Of a stretch of DNA of 64,000 nucleotides, positions 11,522 through 24,399 are shown piece after piece. The stretch is taken from NCBI GenBank assembly GCA_037074705.1, contig CM073590.1, positions 53,275,895 through 53,339,894 on the forward strand, in the 5' to 3' direction. Source of the stretch: Zhengitettix transpicula (lineage: Eukaryota; Arthropoda; Insecta; Orthoptera; Tetrigidae). Position 1 is the first letter of the stretch. Each line of letters starts with the position of its first letter. Under the pieces are notes generated by a model. It saw only the letters and a program-made list of their open reading frames with translations, had not been told where the DNA came from and did no database searches. The translations under genes were made by a program, and so were the position numbers.

Positions 11522-14500
11522 ATGAATGAACCTTCCGCGTCCGTTATAACAAAGCGAAGTTTTAATGTAGTGAAACTTCATTTAAATAGATTTAATGACG
11601 TTGCTGTACCTTACCATGTCGATTTACTTAGAAAACACAAATTGAATATTATTAAGGTACGTAACATATCGACGTGTGTTCATCAAATAGAATTTTTATT
11701 AAGATGTTGTTAAATTAACTTTCATAAAAATAGTTTTTTATTTCATATATAGAATACTTACTACATTTATGTGTATTAAAGTGGGAATTTCTGACTTGTA
11801 AAAAAATATACATTTAAGGATTGCATCAATAAACTAAAATGTATACCGTGTTGTTTACCTTCGTACTTAAAGTATATTTTATGTAGTTCCAGGAAGTTGA
11901 GGATTGGAAAAAGGTTAATCAGGAACAAGTAAATGCCACAAGACTTATAAAACAGCTGAAGTCTCTACTGCAGGAGGTTGAAGCTTTGAGACTACAAGTG
12001 CATGAATGTGATTTACATAAATTTGATAACTATATAGTAAAGTCGAAACAATCCGGATTGGACATTATTAATGAATATTTAGGTAATATTTCAGTTGTTT
12101 TAACAACTATCACACCTGTCATTTCATTAATGTATCCTATGACCAACTTTTTGTTGCTGTATAGATAATTTTGATACTGTTTGCTATGACAATATAGACC
12201 CCAAATTATTAGTGTATTTAAACTTTTGTTGTGAAGGTAGTGACTAATCATAAATGTAAAGCAGTATTATTTAAATTATTATGAACTACAAGAACACATA
12301 CAGTATCTTTGATGTGTAGACCACACCTGGTTGAAAAATTTGTTATCACTAAAATAATAAAATTAGCAGCTTTTTAGTTAAAGAAAAAAATTTAATATTG
12401 GAACATTTTTAGTTTATGGAGGTTACAATTGAGAAACAAAGTCTTACCAAATAAAAGTTTTAAAAATACAATTTAATTTATAGTGTTGCTTACAAAATAA
12501 TTTTAAATTGTGGAAAAAATTGTAAGTGCATATTGCTAACAAATTGCATCCAAAATGGCTGTTAGTGGCACAGCTGGTTAATGTTTAATTGTAATTTAAA
12601 ATAACTTTTTCTATTTCAAGATTTTTATTATTGTCAAATTAGGGGTTCCCATATGGGAAATCCTTTGTCCTTTTTTCGCTGAAATTGTAACGAGACTGTT
12701 GGAACCCATATGTATTGCATTAATAGTTTTTAAACCAATAAGCTATTTTAGATGTGTAATTGATTTATTTTGCATCCTCCCCAAAATTCAGTTGAACAAT
12801 TACTCAATACTTTCAATAATTACCTTCCTAAATTAAACTTCACTTTAGAAATTAAGAAGTATCTCTCAAGATTTTGGATGTTTTGGACATAGTTTCATAT
12901 CATTGGTATCAAAAACCACATCAAGGGTCCTAAATTACATTTCAAATCACCCCTTTTCTCACAAAAATAATCTAGTAGATACAGCAATCAAATTATCTCA
13001 TCATAGGTATCAAAAAGATAACCATCACAAAATTATTAATATCATTCTTATAATTCTTACCCGTTACAATTTCACAAATTTACAAATATATCAAAATTAG
13101 ATTGGTAAAAAGGGTATTAAGATAACAATTTACTAATTAATCAAACTAAGGCCATTTTCTTATAATACCACCTGTTTTAAAAATATACAATATAAGCTTA
13201 TTGACTTGTTTAATAATTATGGCATTCACATTATTTTTAGCACAATAATTTCATTTTAGCAAAAAATATTAAAGACAAATTAAATTCTGTTATTTACCAA
13301 ATTAATTGTTTAGATTGTAATTCTCGTTATATTGGGCAAATGAAACTATGTCTAAGAATTTGAATCAATGAACAAAAATAATTTGAAATTTAACACCAAA
13401 AATTATTCAGTTGTTACCATGTGCAGATTTAAATGTAAATACTATCTCAGATGAGTGTAATGTTACATATTAGATCTAATGTTTCAGCCATTAATGTTAA
13501 AAATGACACAAATAATTTAAGTAAAATTAATTATTTTTTATTGTGATTTTTCCCCACCATTAAATAAAATTTGTATTCTCATTGTTATCTTAAATTTCAA
13601 TGATACTCATAACAACTGTGCCAATAAGTCATTTCAACTGTAACGTGTGAGCAATCTGCATGTTAGAAATTTTTGACAAATTGAATTTTTTTTGTAAGTA
13701 ACACTATAATTATATTCTTTCATAATTGTATTTTTAAAATGTATCATTTTGTAAGACCTAGTTTTTCAATTTATTTGTTTAAATAAGTGTAACATCCATA
13801 CATCTGAAGAGGTTCCAATTTGAGACAATTAGTTTGTTTTTATAATTTAAATACTAAATTCTTTTTTGGCTGAAAGGCTGATGATTTTATTATTAATATT
13901 TAAATAGAAGTTAGGTAGTTACGATTCTTAAAATGTATTATATTTTTCAGATATAAAAATTTATCACAGTAAACCTGCAGAAAATGATGATCATTTTGCT
14001 GAAATCGACTATAATTATGGAACTGAAACATTCAGAAATGTTCATGATGAACTGCAGATACTAGAAGTAGATATCAAAAGAAAAAATGAGCAGCTTAGAG
14101 TATACAATGATCTTCAATTGGAGGTTCATGAATTGATGACTTTGGTTTACAATTTCTCTAGAGTTGTGCAGGTAATTATGAATTACTTGATGTGTTATTA
14201 CACTTGAACTATGGTATATATTCTTATAAATAATAATATAACCTTTCATGAAGTGATACTGAACCTATATTTTGTGTCTGAGCATATAATTATTAAATAC
14301 AGTATGTATCACATTTATTTTGTCAACTTGCATTGTAAACAAAACTATTTTCTGTATGTTTGTTGATTTCAATGAAATTTTATGCAACTATAGTAATGCT
14401 GATAAGAAAGTATTTTGAAAGGTTGAATGTTATAGCTAATTTTCATCTGATTTATGCTTTATTTATATAAAAATAGATTGATTGTAAAGTACTGCATATT

Positions 14501-16951
14501 TACAGGATCAGGCAGAACCAGTGAATTCTGTTGAAAATCATGTATTGTGTTCTACAGTACATGTGAATGAAGGATGCAAACAAATAGCCAAAGCTTCTAC
14601 GTTGAGCAAGGCTAGATTACCTGTTGTGGGTGCAATAATTGGAACTATAGTAGCTGGTCCAATTGGAGCATGTGTAGGGACAAAGTTGGGAACTATAATT
14701 GCTCTAGGAGGCATGGCATTAGGTACGAATAGTTTATTTGTTAATAATTTTGCATTCTCATTGCAACACTTATTATTAAACATCATATATTGGGGTTGGA
14801 TGCATACAATGTCCTGGATTCAACATCCTCTAATATTGTTATTATAATAATTATAATATTGTATTAATATAATAATAAAATGAATAATCCTTTCCACAAT
14901 CTCGTCAATTTACTTTACTTTTTATCTTCCACCTCCAGTTTATTGCTTGTGGTGTCACCATATCTAACATGGAAACACTAGCCCTCAATTTCAGATAAAC
15001 CTTTTAGTCTCTTGTTTATGTTCATATCAATTATTTAAAGACAGTACTATATATCAAAAATTTGTCATTGTATCGAAAAAGTGGGTAATGCAATTTGTTA
15101 GCCTCAACTTGACTTATCACCTTACATCCTGAGTGTGTATGAAGTAGGGATGAAATTCTTAAATGAGATCTCCAATTTTTTATTTCCCTATTTGTTTTCA
15201 GCTGGGGATAAGTCCATTGATTTGACTATATTACTGATATAATTTCTATCACATGTGGTGCTGCTTTTAAAAGAAATATAAAAATACTAAAAAGTAATTT
15301 TAGCATTGCCCAGTAACAACATCGTGGGAAAAGTAATATTTTTTACCAAAGGCGTGCTTATTTAAAGTGAATTCCTTTTAGTCTCATAAAATGGTAGTGC
15401 TTGATACAGGTGAATACAGTACTATATTCTTATTTTGTTGATCTGATTTGTATTTTGATATCCATTATTTTCTTTGTTTTTTAAACCATTTTGACTTAAC
15501 AACACCAACCATGAACAAAATAACTAATGTTATGTCTAGCCAAACTAACTGTTTCTGGAGAATTCAAATCTGTAATAAAATGTGAGGTTCCCTTTTATGT
15601 TACTGCCTCCTATGTCTGCAGGAGTTGAGTTAAGGACCCTTCAGTGTCTCCTTTCAAGATGAATATATTTCATTTCCCTCTTCTACAGATACCATGCGTT
15701 GTTTTGAATATTTCAAGATCTTCATACATTCTATACGATGCAATTTGGAGTTTGAAGAATCTTAAAGCTTTAAGTGTTCTTTCCTCAATTCTGTTTTGGA
15801 AGAGTACCACCATGTCAATGCTTCTAAACATTTAGTATTATATTAATCTTTTGTGGTTGAGCAAACCTGGTGCTTGGCCATGAAATATTTATTCACTATT
15901 TACATTGGCAAGGTTTGAATTCATTAATAGTATTCTGTAGTTTACACAACCAAGCATGAGGAATTTTTTACCAATATCACATTATAATGTTTCTATTGTA
16001 TTAATACTATTATAATAGGGTTTTAAATTAATACTAGAAACCAAAAATAGCCCTTAAATTATTGACAAGAACCTATATTTATTCTAGTATGTCATGTTTA
16101 TGGATGTCTGCCTTGTTTGTCTTAGACATGTTAAAACCCTTTTTTTATAATAGGCATATATATGGCTAAGCACGTTTTCTTTTCAGAGAACTCTTATGTC
16201 CAAAGCTTTGAATTCAATTGGCTGCACCCTATGCCTGGGCCAGTGGTTGTGGAATTTTTAACATTTTAGTATGTTTATGGTACAAGAATGAGTACAATTT
16301 AGTATTAATAACTTAACTTATTTTAGTTGATGGTAGGGAATAAGTGTTAGGTTGAAATATCAAGGGTGGTTAGGAATAGAGACAACTGGAGATAGTTCCA
16401 AAGGTTTTATAGCATATGTGAGTAGCGTACTGGTATTTGAATTTTGTTTATTAATCACACTCAAATTTAGATCAGCCAATCCAGTTTAGGATAGATGTCA
16501 TTAACCCTTTGTTGTAGAATCACAAATTTAAATGATACAGAACTGACAATAAGAATGAAAGTGTGAATTATTTCAGAAGGTATGTTTATGAATAGAAAGG
16601 CAGTTCTAATGAATGATCAATAGAGTTGTTGCTTATTCTATGATCTATATAATGTTATATACAATTGAATATTTCAAATGTGTCTAGGTTTCCCAGAATA
16701 AATTTAAGCTCTTGAGGACTTTTTGGTTTTAATTTAAATCATCCTATTTTAATTTAAGTGTAATAAGTATTGCTTTCTTTCACTTAAAGCTTGGAACTTA
16801 TTAATTCTTGAAAAAATTAATGTTTTATACAGGCTACACTGGAGGACGTATATTAAAGAAAGTAGAAGAAGATACCAACAATAAAGCCATGTGTTCAGTC
16901 GAATTGAATGCTTTACAATCAGATACACCTAACATAAAAACTTCATCATAA
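11522..16951 (+). CDS. Stx17: Syntaxin-17 (autophagosomal Qa-SNARE), 5 exons
   Basis: Coding exons are 11522-11656, 11893-12082, 13951-14171, 14506-14722 and 16833-16951. All introns are GT-AG with matching phases (0,1,0,1), giving 293 residues (human STX17 has 302). Exon 1-2 (about 1-110) is the N-terminal helical region with LRKHKLNI and INAxR-like NQEQVNATRLIKQLKS. The SNARE motif spans about 150-215 and the zero-layer glutamine Q184 is present in VQDQAEPV. Residues 220-259 form the diagnostic glycine-rich transmembrane hairpin (LPVVGAIIGTIVAGPIG, then LGTIIALGGMALGYTGG), followed by a basic tail. In the family this hairpin inserts into completed autophagosomes, where the protein pairs with SNAP29 and VAMP8 to fuse them with lysosomes. 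The ATG at 11522 is the first in frame and aligns near the human N-terminus. Introns 2 and 4 are large. The identification is strong; intron edges are by eye. Confidence 0.92.
12590..13480 (+). pseudogene. Penelope-like element relic in Stx17 intron 2
   Basis: Translating the plus strand in shifting frames gives successive parts of a Penelope-type protein. First is the reverse-transcriptase block GVPMGNPLS..FFAEIVTR (from 12641). Next is the catalytic box, decayed from YVDD to CVID (about 12748). Then comes NYISNHPFSHKNNLVDTAIK (12931 on), the conserved segment after the RT. Last is the GIY-YIG nuclease end SVIYQINCLDC..RYIGQ (13285-13345). Stops and frameshifts interrupt it throughout. It lies in the same orientation as the host gene, wholly inside intron 2. 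It is clearly dead. Confidence 0.8.
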
Positions 16952-17100
16952 TTTTGAATGTTGACAATGGTGTGTTGATATTGAAAGTACTGTTGATCAA
17001 GTTTTCCATAGTCTAGAAGGAAGGAAGAGTCTGGTAATTAAATTTTTTTATTTTTTGATAGCTACTTCTATGAATCTACTGTAGCCAAAATTAAGTGATA

Positions 17101-17106
17101 AATAAA
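17101..17106 (+). promoter_or_regulatory. Candidate polyadenylation signal of Stx17
   Basis: AATAAA lies about 150 bases after the stop codon and just before the Tigger relic. It is the first canonical hexamer downstream, but the motif is common in AT-rich sequence. Confidence 0.45.
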
Positions 17107-17289
17107 ATATCACAAAGTGCTTGTTGCACAAAGTAAGTGATGAACTGAATTATTTATTTATTCTTTATGGAGTGATCAGACTTGTGAGACCAGAACTTCT
17201 TCATATTTTTTCCCTGAATACAGAGTTGTTCTTTTTATTTTTAAAAACTCCACTCTTTCTTCTGGACTATGGAAAACCTGACCATGATA

Positions 17290-18378
17290 CAGTAAAACCT
17301 CGATATAACTGACTAATGAGGCAGTTGGGCTGTCCAATGTACCCGAAAGTCTGTTATATAAAAATGAGTTTTCTTAATAAGGAATATTCTTCGCTATTAT
17401 CTGTTTTAAATTATAAGACCATGAGGGTTGTGAACTTGGGTTTATTTCATATCTTGGTCATGTAATGTTTATTCTTCAGGTAGTGAGATGCAGTTATATT
17501 ACATGCATTTTTGGCCATGTTGATTCCTCCTCCTAACTTTCATTCTCATTTTCCTTGATCATATATTCAACAGCTGTTATTCTTTTAGTCAAAATGTGAC
17601 GCCTTCATCTATTTCCAACTATTGAAGCACATCTTCATTGCTACTTCCCACCCAACATTATTTCATACAGTCCTACAGAAATCCAGAATGTCTAGTCACT
17701 CTTAAATCAATGTCTGCAACTTGGTCATCAAATAAATTTTTCCACACATTTTCCTATGTTTGGGCAGTAGTTACCTCTTTCCCAGCAGCTGTGAAAGTAA
17801 AAATTGGTTGATTTTAAATATTACAAAGTATGTTGCCCTCTTTCGTCTTCTTCATATTCCAATAAAAACTTTCATTTATTTAAAAACCTTGTCCTTGTGG
17901 CTAAAATAATAATCGATTTAATAATCAATGTGGTATATTTAGGTAAGGACATGCATCTAAACTTGCTAGCTTAGGATCAAGAATGTTTTCTGATAAATGT
18001 GTAAGAGTGTTGTCTAACAGTTTACATCTTCCAGTGATATTGTAAGCTCTTCCTACTGAAATTTCCTGACTGTGGGTACAAATTCTTTAAAAAAAATGGT
18101 TTTTGGAAATACTTGATGAGAACCATGCTGTTTTAATTATAGTATGTAACAGCAAGGTGATTCATTATGTTGTTTAAAACTCTTAGTTTTCAAGAGTTGC
18201 CAACAATAACTGGAGTCAGTATTTGCACAAAGCAGTGCTGACATTCTCTCATTGCTGATTTTTTCTTGGCACTGCACACCATTGATGCAAATGTTCTTTG
18301 ATGTGGGGAAGAAACGACTCCCAAGGCCACCATTTGCAATCACAAACACCAGCTGTCCATTATATCGAGGTTTTACTG
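17290..18378 (-). mobile_element. pogo/Tigger-type DNA transposon relic
   Basis: The ends are perfect 19-bp terminal inverted repeats, CAGTAAAACCTCGATATAA, each flanked by TA (the expected target duplication). That sequence is typical of the pogo/Tigger branch. On the minus strand 18349-18137 reads TSKNICINGVQCQEKISNER, then MSALLCANTDSS. This matches the part of Tigger transposases around '(S)KERVTALLCANA' that precedes the second catalytic aspartate. Lower down, TTAQTWENVWKNLF-like residues (near 17760-17720) recall the 'TI.NCW.K' helix. The element is about 1.09 kb, so it is internally deleted as well as frameshifted. Confidence 0.75.
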
Positions 18379-18380
18379 TA

Positions 18381-19094
18381 GTCCAAATGAAAACTTCCTC
18401 TTAGAAAGTTCCAAGCAATGCCTTTGTGCTAATAGACATAAATACAGTGTGTTGTAAAAATTCACATAAAATTTTCTGATAAGTAACTATCTGTTTCTAC
18501 CACATTTGTAAATTTACTCAGTGATGTTGAACATTACTCTAAATAAAAACAATGTTGCTCATGGAGCAAAACAGTTTCACTTACATTAAGTAATGAAAAT
18601 TGGATGATCTGTTAAAAATATTTTTCTACTAACTTACTTTATAAATAAAAGCATTGTTATTTATCCACATTACTCTCATATTGATGAATGATGTGCTGTA
18701 AGATATTCTGTTCAAACCTTGAAAATGTCAAAAGTGCCTATTTATAAGATTTCAGGGTTTATATTATTGATTAGCTTTGAATTTAAAGCTCAATAAAAAT
18801 AACTTGTCTTGTACCTTTCTAGTATTTATTAAAATTTCGTGGAATTATCCACCAAAAGATCAAATAATAATGTATATATTTTATATATTTTTTATTTTCT
18901 GGATTGTTCATGACAATGTGATTAATGTTTCATAAAATTGAATAAATAATTTTTCATTGAGACATTTTTGAAAATTGCTGCATTTCAACATCCCAATTCC
19001 ATTTGAAGTTGCAATTACTTAGCATGAACAAAGAGATAACCACTCACTCAAAATTGTTTTGAAGTAATGTGGAAAGTTTAATCTTATCTTTTAA
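18381..19094. other. No recognisable gene
   Basis: AT-rich spacer between the Tigger relic and repeat R1. I see no ORF or repeat arm worth naming. Confidence 0.35.
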
Positions 19095-21560
19095 ATAAAA
19101 ATGAGTGTATGTTTGTATGTTCGTTATACAAATCTACACCGCTGGAGGAAATTTCACCAAATTTCGTACACGTGTTCTTTGCGACCAGGACACCAACACT
19201 GTCGGGGTGAGACGCGTCTACCACCCCCAGAAGCGGAAGTAGACGGGGTGGAAATATTTAAACATGTTAAAACAGTCGATATTTCATTCAGATAAATATT
19301 TTTAGGGGTCACAGATATTGATAGTGTTTCTACTGACTGTTGGGGTGAGACGCGTCTACCACCCCCACAACCAGGGGTGGAAATATTTATACAGTCGATA
19401 TTTCAGTCGAATAAATATTTTTAAGGGTTACAGATATTGATAGTGTTTCTACCGACGTTATCTGAATATAATTATCATCTCCTACGCCCTGGGAAAAGGG
19501 CACCCTTAGGGTTTGGGGTGGAGTTGCTTTACAGAAAAATAACGCAAATACAACCGAGATTGGAGTCAAATCGAAGGTTATTGATGTCGCTGAGTTTATG
19601 ACATTCAATTTGGCAACTCAGATGCAAGTGTAGTGGGGTGGAAATTTTGGAACATGCAAACACGGCAGATATTTGTGTTGAATAAATATTTTTCTGGGTT
19701 AATTATATTGGTAGTATAACTGATGTTTGTGTATAATTTAATCCCCTTTCGGAATGCGAGGGAAGCACCCTTATGTGTGCCAAATCAACCTAGATTCGTG
19801 TCAAATTGAGGGATATGAATGTCGCTGAGACTATTTATAACAAACTGAGAAACTTACGGGGGTGAGTGGGAATTGGCGGTGATGAGAGGGGATGGGCGGG
19901 GAAAGAAATTTTCAAACATTCTAACTGGCAGATTTTTGTGTCAAATCAATATAATTCTGGATCAATAGCATTTATAAAATTTCACTTCATCTGTGTATAA
20001 TTTCAACTTCTTTTAGGCATGGGAGTGGTGCACCCTTAAGAGTTGGGGTGGAGTGGCATTACATGAAATTACACAAACACATTCGAGTTTCAAGTCGAAT
20101 CTGGGGTTAAATTTGTTACTGTGTTTAATTATGACATTTAAGTTACAGTTTAACTTCCCCAGGCGGGGATGGACGGGGGTTGAAATTTTCAAACATGTTA
20201 AGCAGTCGATATTTGTGTTGAATAAATATTTATCTTGTTCACTGAAATTTATTAGATTTCTCTTCATGTTCCATATGTTTAATTATGCTATAAACTAGCA
20301 ATTAACCTCCCAGGGACGGGGGTGGAAATTGTCAAACATGTTAATCAACTTTGCAACTACATATTTTTCCGGATCAATGAGATTTCTCTACATTTTCACA
20401 GATTATAACTTCAACCCCTTTTGGGCTTATCAGTAGAGCACTTTTAGGTGTTGGGTGGAGGAACGCTGCAATAAAATAACGCGAATACAACCGAGATTGG
20501 AGTCAAATCCAAGGTTATGGATGTCGCCCAGTTCAATTATAGCATCAAATTGGCCATTTAACCCCAAGGGGCGGGAGTGGACGGGATGGAAATTTTCTAA
20601 CATGTTAAATCATCGATATTAGCATGGAATAAATAAATGCCGGGACCATTCACGTTGATAGTATTTCTACCGATGTTGTTTGTAGGCATGATAGGGGTGG
20701 GGGTGGAGGGGATTTCCTTGAAAATAACGGGAAAACAACCGAGACTCGAGTCAAATGGATGTCGCTGAATTTATTTATGACAATCTGGACAATGTGCGGG
20801 TATCGGCTGGGTTGGGATGAGTTGACCGGCTGTTTTTTGCGTCAATTAAATATATTTCGGGATGAATTAGATTAATAAAATTTCCCTACATGTTCTCTGT
20901 GTATAATTTCAACCCCTTTCGGATTCAGAAGGGTGGGCGTGAAGTAGCATTACAGAAAAAGAAACCAGAAACTATCGGGGTTGTCACTGAGTTTAATTAT
21001 GACATTAAACTTGAACGTTTAAGTCCCTGAAGCGGGGGTGAAAATTTTCAAACATGTTAAACGGTCAATATTTGCGATAATTATTTCCTGGGGTTAATTA
21101 CTTTGATAGTATTTATACCGATGTTGTTTGTGTATAATTTAACCCCTGTGAGGGGAGCAAGCTTAGGGGTGGGGTGGAGGTACGTTAAATAAAAACCCGC
21201 AAAAACAACCGAGATTCGAATCAATTCAGAGATTATGAATGTCGCTGAATCTAATTGTGACAACCTGGGTAACGCGACGGGTTTGGGAGGTGTTGGGCAG
21301 GGGAATAAATATTCAGACAATGTAATTGGCCGATTTTTGCGTGGAATACATTCTTTTTCATTATCGCATATTTGTGGGGGTGGTCATCTTCTAACATGTA
21401 AAAACGACCGATATATTTAGTCAATGACTTCATCCCCCTTCGGCATGGGAGGTGAGCACATTTAGGGATAGGGTTCGAGGAGCTTTACATAAAAATAGCG
21501 CAAAAGTAACCAAAATTGGAGTCTTATGATAGATAAATGACATCTCGGGCACCCAGCTAG
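19095..21560 (+). repeat. Dispersed repeat family R1 with ~230-300-bp tandem units
   Basis: Starts with GAGTGTATGTTTGTATGTTC and a conserved block (AATTTCACCAAATTTCGTAC, then ACGTGTTCTTTGCGACCAGG) and ends in CGGGCACCCAGCTAGT at 21547. Between these lie about eight diverged tandem units. Each unit contains AAACATGTTAA with CGATATTTGCG, GGTTAATTAGATTGATAGT, a GGGGTGGAG segment, ATAACGCGAATACAACC, and GAGATTGGAGTCAAAT with ATGTCGCTGAGTTTAATTA. The 'GAGATTGGAGTC' anchors fall near 19556, 19788, 20082, 20491, 20740, 21210 and 21510. The many short ORFs in both strands are by-products. Confidence 0.7.
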
Positions 21561-22265
21561 TATAAAATAAAAGCATGACATTCAATACCTAAACCTAACC
21601 TCACCCATGTGACTAGTTTCTAATGATGGTGTCCAGATTATTGAGCAACCAAGAGATTTTACAGTTGATGAAGAATATGTTTAGTCCAAGTTTGTGTATG
21701 AGGCAACAAACTGCAAATATGAAGATCATATCTGCCAACACACTCAACATAATCTCATCCCAACACTGATATTGGTACATGATTAAATTGGTGGTTAATG
21801 AAAAGGGTAAAATTTTCTTCACAATATTGATAAAGTGAGGTAAATTAGGTGGTGACATTGAGTCAAATCAGATTAGATTATCAAACATTGAATAATTTCC
21901 CAGTGTATATTCTGGATAAAAAGTTCTTGGGTTTCCACCCAGGTTAGAGTAAACTTAAACCATGACATTTTGATGGCGTACTCTGCCATCTTTCTCAAGT
22001 GGCTTAACCTCAAAGTAAGATGAACTTCATGGCTTATATTTACTTTAATCCATTAAGTGGGTTGCATTAGTCATCTGCTTAAGAAATAGGACAAGTCAAA
22101 TTTATGTTGATTAGAAATAAGAGTAGAATAAGTTATACATAAATAAATAAATACTTAGGACTATACATGAATAGTAATTTGAGGAATTCCAAAAGTTCAT
22201 ATTAGAAAATACATGAAATAGAAGCAATTCTATATGAGAGAATTTTTTAGGATTACAGTAATTCT
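21561..22265. other. No recognisable gene
   Basis: AT-rich. The 81-codon minus ORF at 21613-21858 shows no recognisable domain. Confidence 0.3.
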
Positions 22266-22525
22266 ATGATGTATTTTATGACCAATTTCAGACAATTTAT
22301 TTACTTAATTAATTAAAAAAAACATTTCGGTAACTTCTTCAGCCCTTGTAAAATGTTAAAAGCTATTGGACATGATATTTAAAAATTTCACTAAAATTTG
22401 GAAGTGCCACCACAGCATTAACTTTTAACATTTAGTGATAATTAGAAAAGGGCTGAAGAAGTTACTGAAATATATTTTTTTAATTAATTAAATAAATAAG
22501 TTATCTTACATTAGTCATAAAATGC
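22266..22525. mobile_element. Foldback MITE, family M1
   Basis: Two inverted arms pair over roughly 80 bases: left TTATGACCAATTTCAGACAA through TTTCGGTAACTTCTTCAGCC, right AAAGGGCTGAAGAAGTTACT through TTATTTAATTAATT-type sequence and GTCATAAAA. Only a short spacer (about 22360-22420) separates them. The outer arm sequence recurs at 27380-27475, which defines a family. There is no coding sequence. Confidence 0.65.
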
Positions 22526-23010
22526 ATTGTATACTTCTTATAAAACACAAAAATAAAATCTTTAAATTATTATTGGTGATATAAACTTCACATACCACAA
22601 GTAAAACTGCAAATGAAAATACACTTTGATCAATACAAGATGATATACAATTCAAAATGTCATCTCCTGAAGATTTTATCTGGCAGCTTTCTTTAACAAC
22701 TGGAAACATCGTGTGATCGACATGTAATAAACAATTATGAAGTACCAGTTGGACATACAAACAATAGAGATCAAATAAATTATGGTTAATTTTTTAATCT
22801 CATTAAAATTGTGATGTAACTGCTTACTGTTTTGATGCTAAGACAATTAAATAGCTTTATTCCTGAATAATGTATACATTTTTCAAAAAGTGAGAAATGA
22901 TGTTTGTCTTGTGCAGTTTCTGGTATTGTAATCATGGAATTCCCTGATGATGACAAATAGATTTACATTACATTTTACACATTGGGTTGGTTGACCATCA
23001 AATGTTTTGA
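22526..23010. other. No recognisable gene
   Basis: AT-rich spacer between two foldback elements. The 81-codon minus ORF (22515-22760) has no recognisable features. Confidence 0.3.
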
Positions 23011-23276
23011 TAGTTGGAAGTTGAAATAAACCTATTTTGACAGTCACTTGCTTAAATTCAATATATTTTTTTGGTACTATTGACCAGATGAAGTGTTGTG
23101 GATCACATGACTATTTTTGTTACTGCAAAGTACACTGTGAATTATATTCAAAATTGTTTTTAATTTTTATTTTAGGATGATTATGGCATGTTAGTTGGCA
23201 AAAGCTACCAAACAAATATATTGAATTTAAACAAGTAACAGTCAAAATAAGTATCATTTCAACTTCCAACTAATAC
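23011..23276. mobile_element. Foldback MITE, family M2
   Basis: TAGTTGGAAGTTGAAAT through TTAAATTCAATATATTT and TTGGTA (23013-23078) is repeated in inverted orientation at 23205-23273, with about 125 bases between. The ends next to TA suggest a TA target duplication. No coding sequence. Confidence 0.65.
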
Positions 23277-23769
23277 ATTTTACGAATTTTAGAATTTCCA
23301 AAATGTATATACTAGGTAACGTCAAAATTCCAAGAGTTTTAAAGAGATGTCTCAACTTTATAATTTTTGGCACATAGTAATTCGGATTGCATGCTTCTGT
23401 AGTATAAAAATTTCTACAGAGTTACAAGAAAGTCCCCAGCTCGTAATTCCATAACACATTTTAGAACTATAACAGGTATAATATATAGTTTTTCCAGTCA
23501 ATGTATCCACTTATTGCATTAATAGTTGGGAGTAACAGACTGAATTAAGGTTACTTGAAAGTACATTAATATGTTCATTCCACCATGAAATTCATAATCA
23601 GTATGCAAACTGGAAGGTCATTTACATCTGAAGGTCACTCCAAAAGTAATGCTCAATCTTTATTTGAAAATTGCATTTTCATCCTACAGTTTTCCTGCTT
23701 TTAGTGTGCAGACACATTCCTTAGAAAGAAAATTTCATTTCTCCACATATTACCCATCCACTTTAAAAG

Positions 23770-23772
23770 TAG

Positions 23773-23823
<51 letters not shown>
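23770..23823. repeat. (TA)n microsatellite
   Basis: An uninterrupted TA dinucleotide run of about 26 copies. It creates two spurious ORFs on opposite strands. Confidence 0.95.
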
Positions 23824-23827
<4 letters not shown>

Positions 23828-23844
23828 GCACATAAATATTACTT

Positions 23845-24390
23845 GCCAACAATGAAACTTTTGAGCCTGTTTTAGCTTCGCTAGTCTTTTAATATTTGGT
23901 GTTAAATTTGTTACTGAGAGCAGCAGAGAATTCTTCACATTTGAATCGGGTATTCGCGACCTTGTTTTGCTTTAATCAATTTCATTGATGAAAATGCTCG
24001 TTAACATCTGTATGTCGTTCCAAAGTGATGTATATTATTTCTGCAAATTTTCTTAGCTTTGGGAAATGTGCGCCAAAAGCATTTTGATATGGAAAAGCTC
24101 ATCAAACTTCATTTTTAAGAATGAATTTGCTTTTAAATCAACCAGTTCGAATTGTATGTTACATTGTGTTTTGTTTACGAAAAAAAAGTGTTTATAAAGG
24201 CGAGAACACCGTTTTCTTCTTTAGTAAAATCATGAAAGCGACTTTCAAATGGCACTTGCAAATCTTGATTTTTTTCAATATATAATTGTTCTAATTTCTA
24301 TTCTGTTCGGCAAATTCACTCTGGTCTTTCAAAAAGGAGAGTGAATCCTCATTTTCCAACTGATAGATGAACCCTTTGAATGTCATTTAA
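23845..24390 (-). pseudogene. hAT transposase C-terminal relic
   Basis: Minus-strand translation in shifting frames gives VPFESRFHDFTKEENGVLAF, then FELVDLKANSFLKMKFDELF, FGTTYRC.RAFSSMKLIKAK and VTNLTPNIKRLAKLKQAQKF. This order (F..RF.DF, the 'LELIDL..N..LK..F' dimerisation block, 'FGSTY.CEQ.FS.MK..KS', 'TNL.P.I..L') matches the C-terminal half of hAT transposases. The closest look is to the ZBED/GTF2IRD2/EPM2AIP1-like group found both as transposons and as domesticated genes. The Glu of CEQ is replaced by a stop and frames change three or more times, so this copy is dead. The N-terminal half is not found up to 24.9 kb. Confidence 0.75.
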
Positions 24391-24399
24391 AATTAACCG

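Noticed and set aside
14521..14847. 108-codon ORF taken as a single-exon gene
   Set aside because: It is syntaxin-17 exon 4 read through its donor site; the last 41 codons are intron.
18137..18349. Independent short gene antisense downstream of syntaxin-17
   Set aside because: Its residues match the Tigger transposase and it lies between the element's terminal repeats.
23649..23938. ORFs on both strands across 23.65-23.94 kb
   Set aside because: The central part is the (TA)n run read as IYIYIY. Only the upstream part of the minus ORF is meaningful, as hAT relic.
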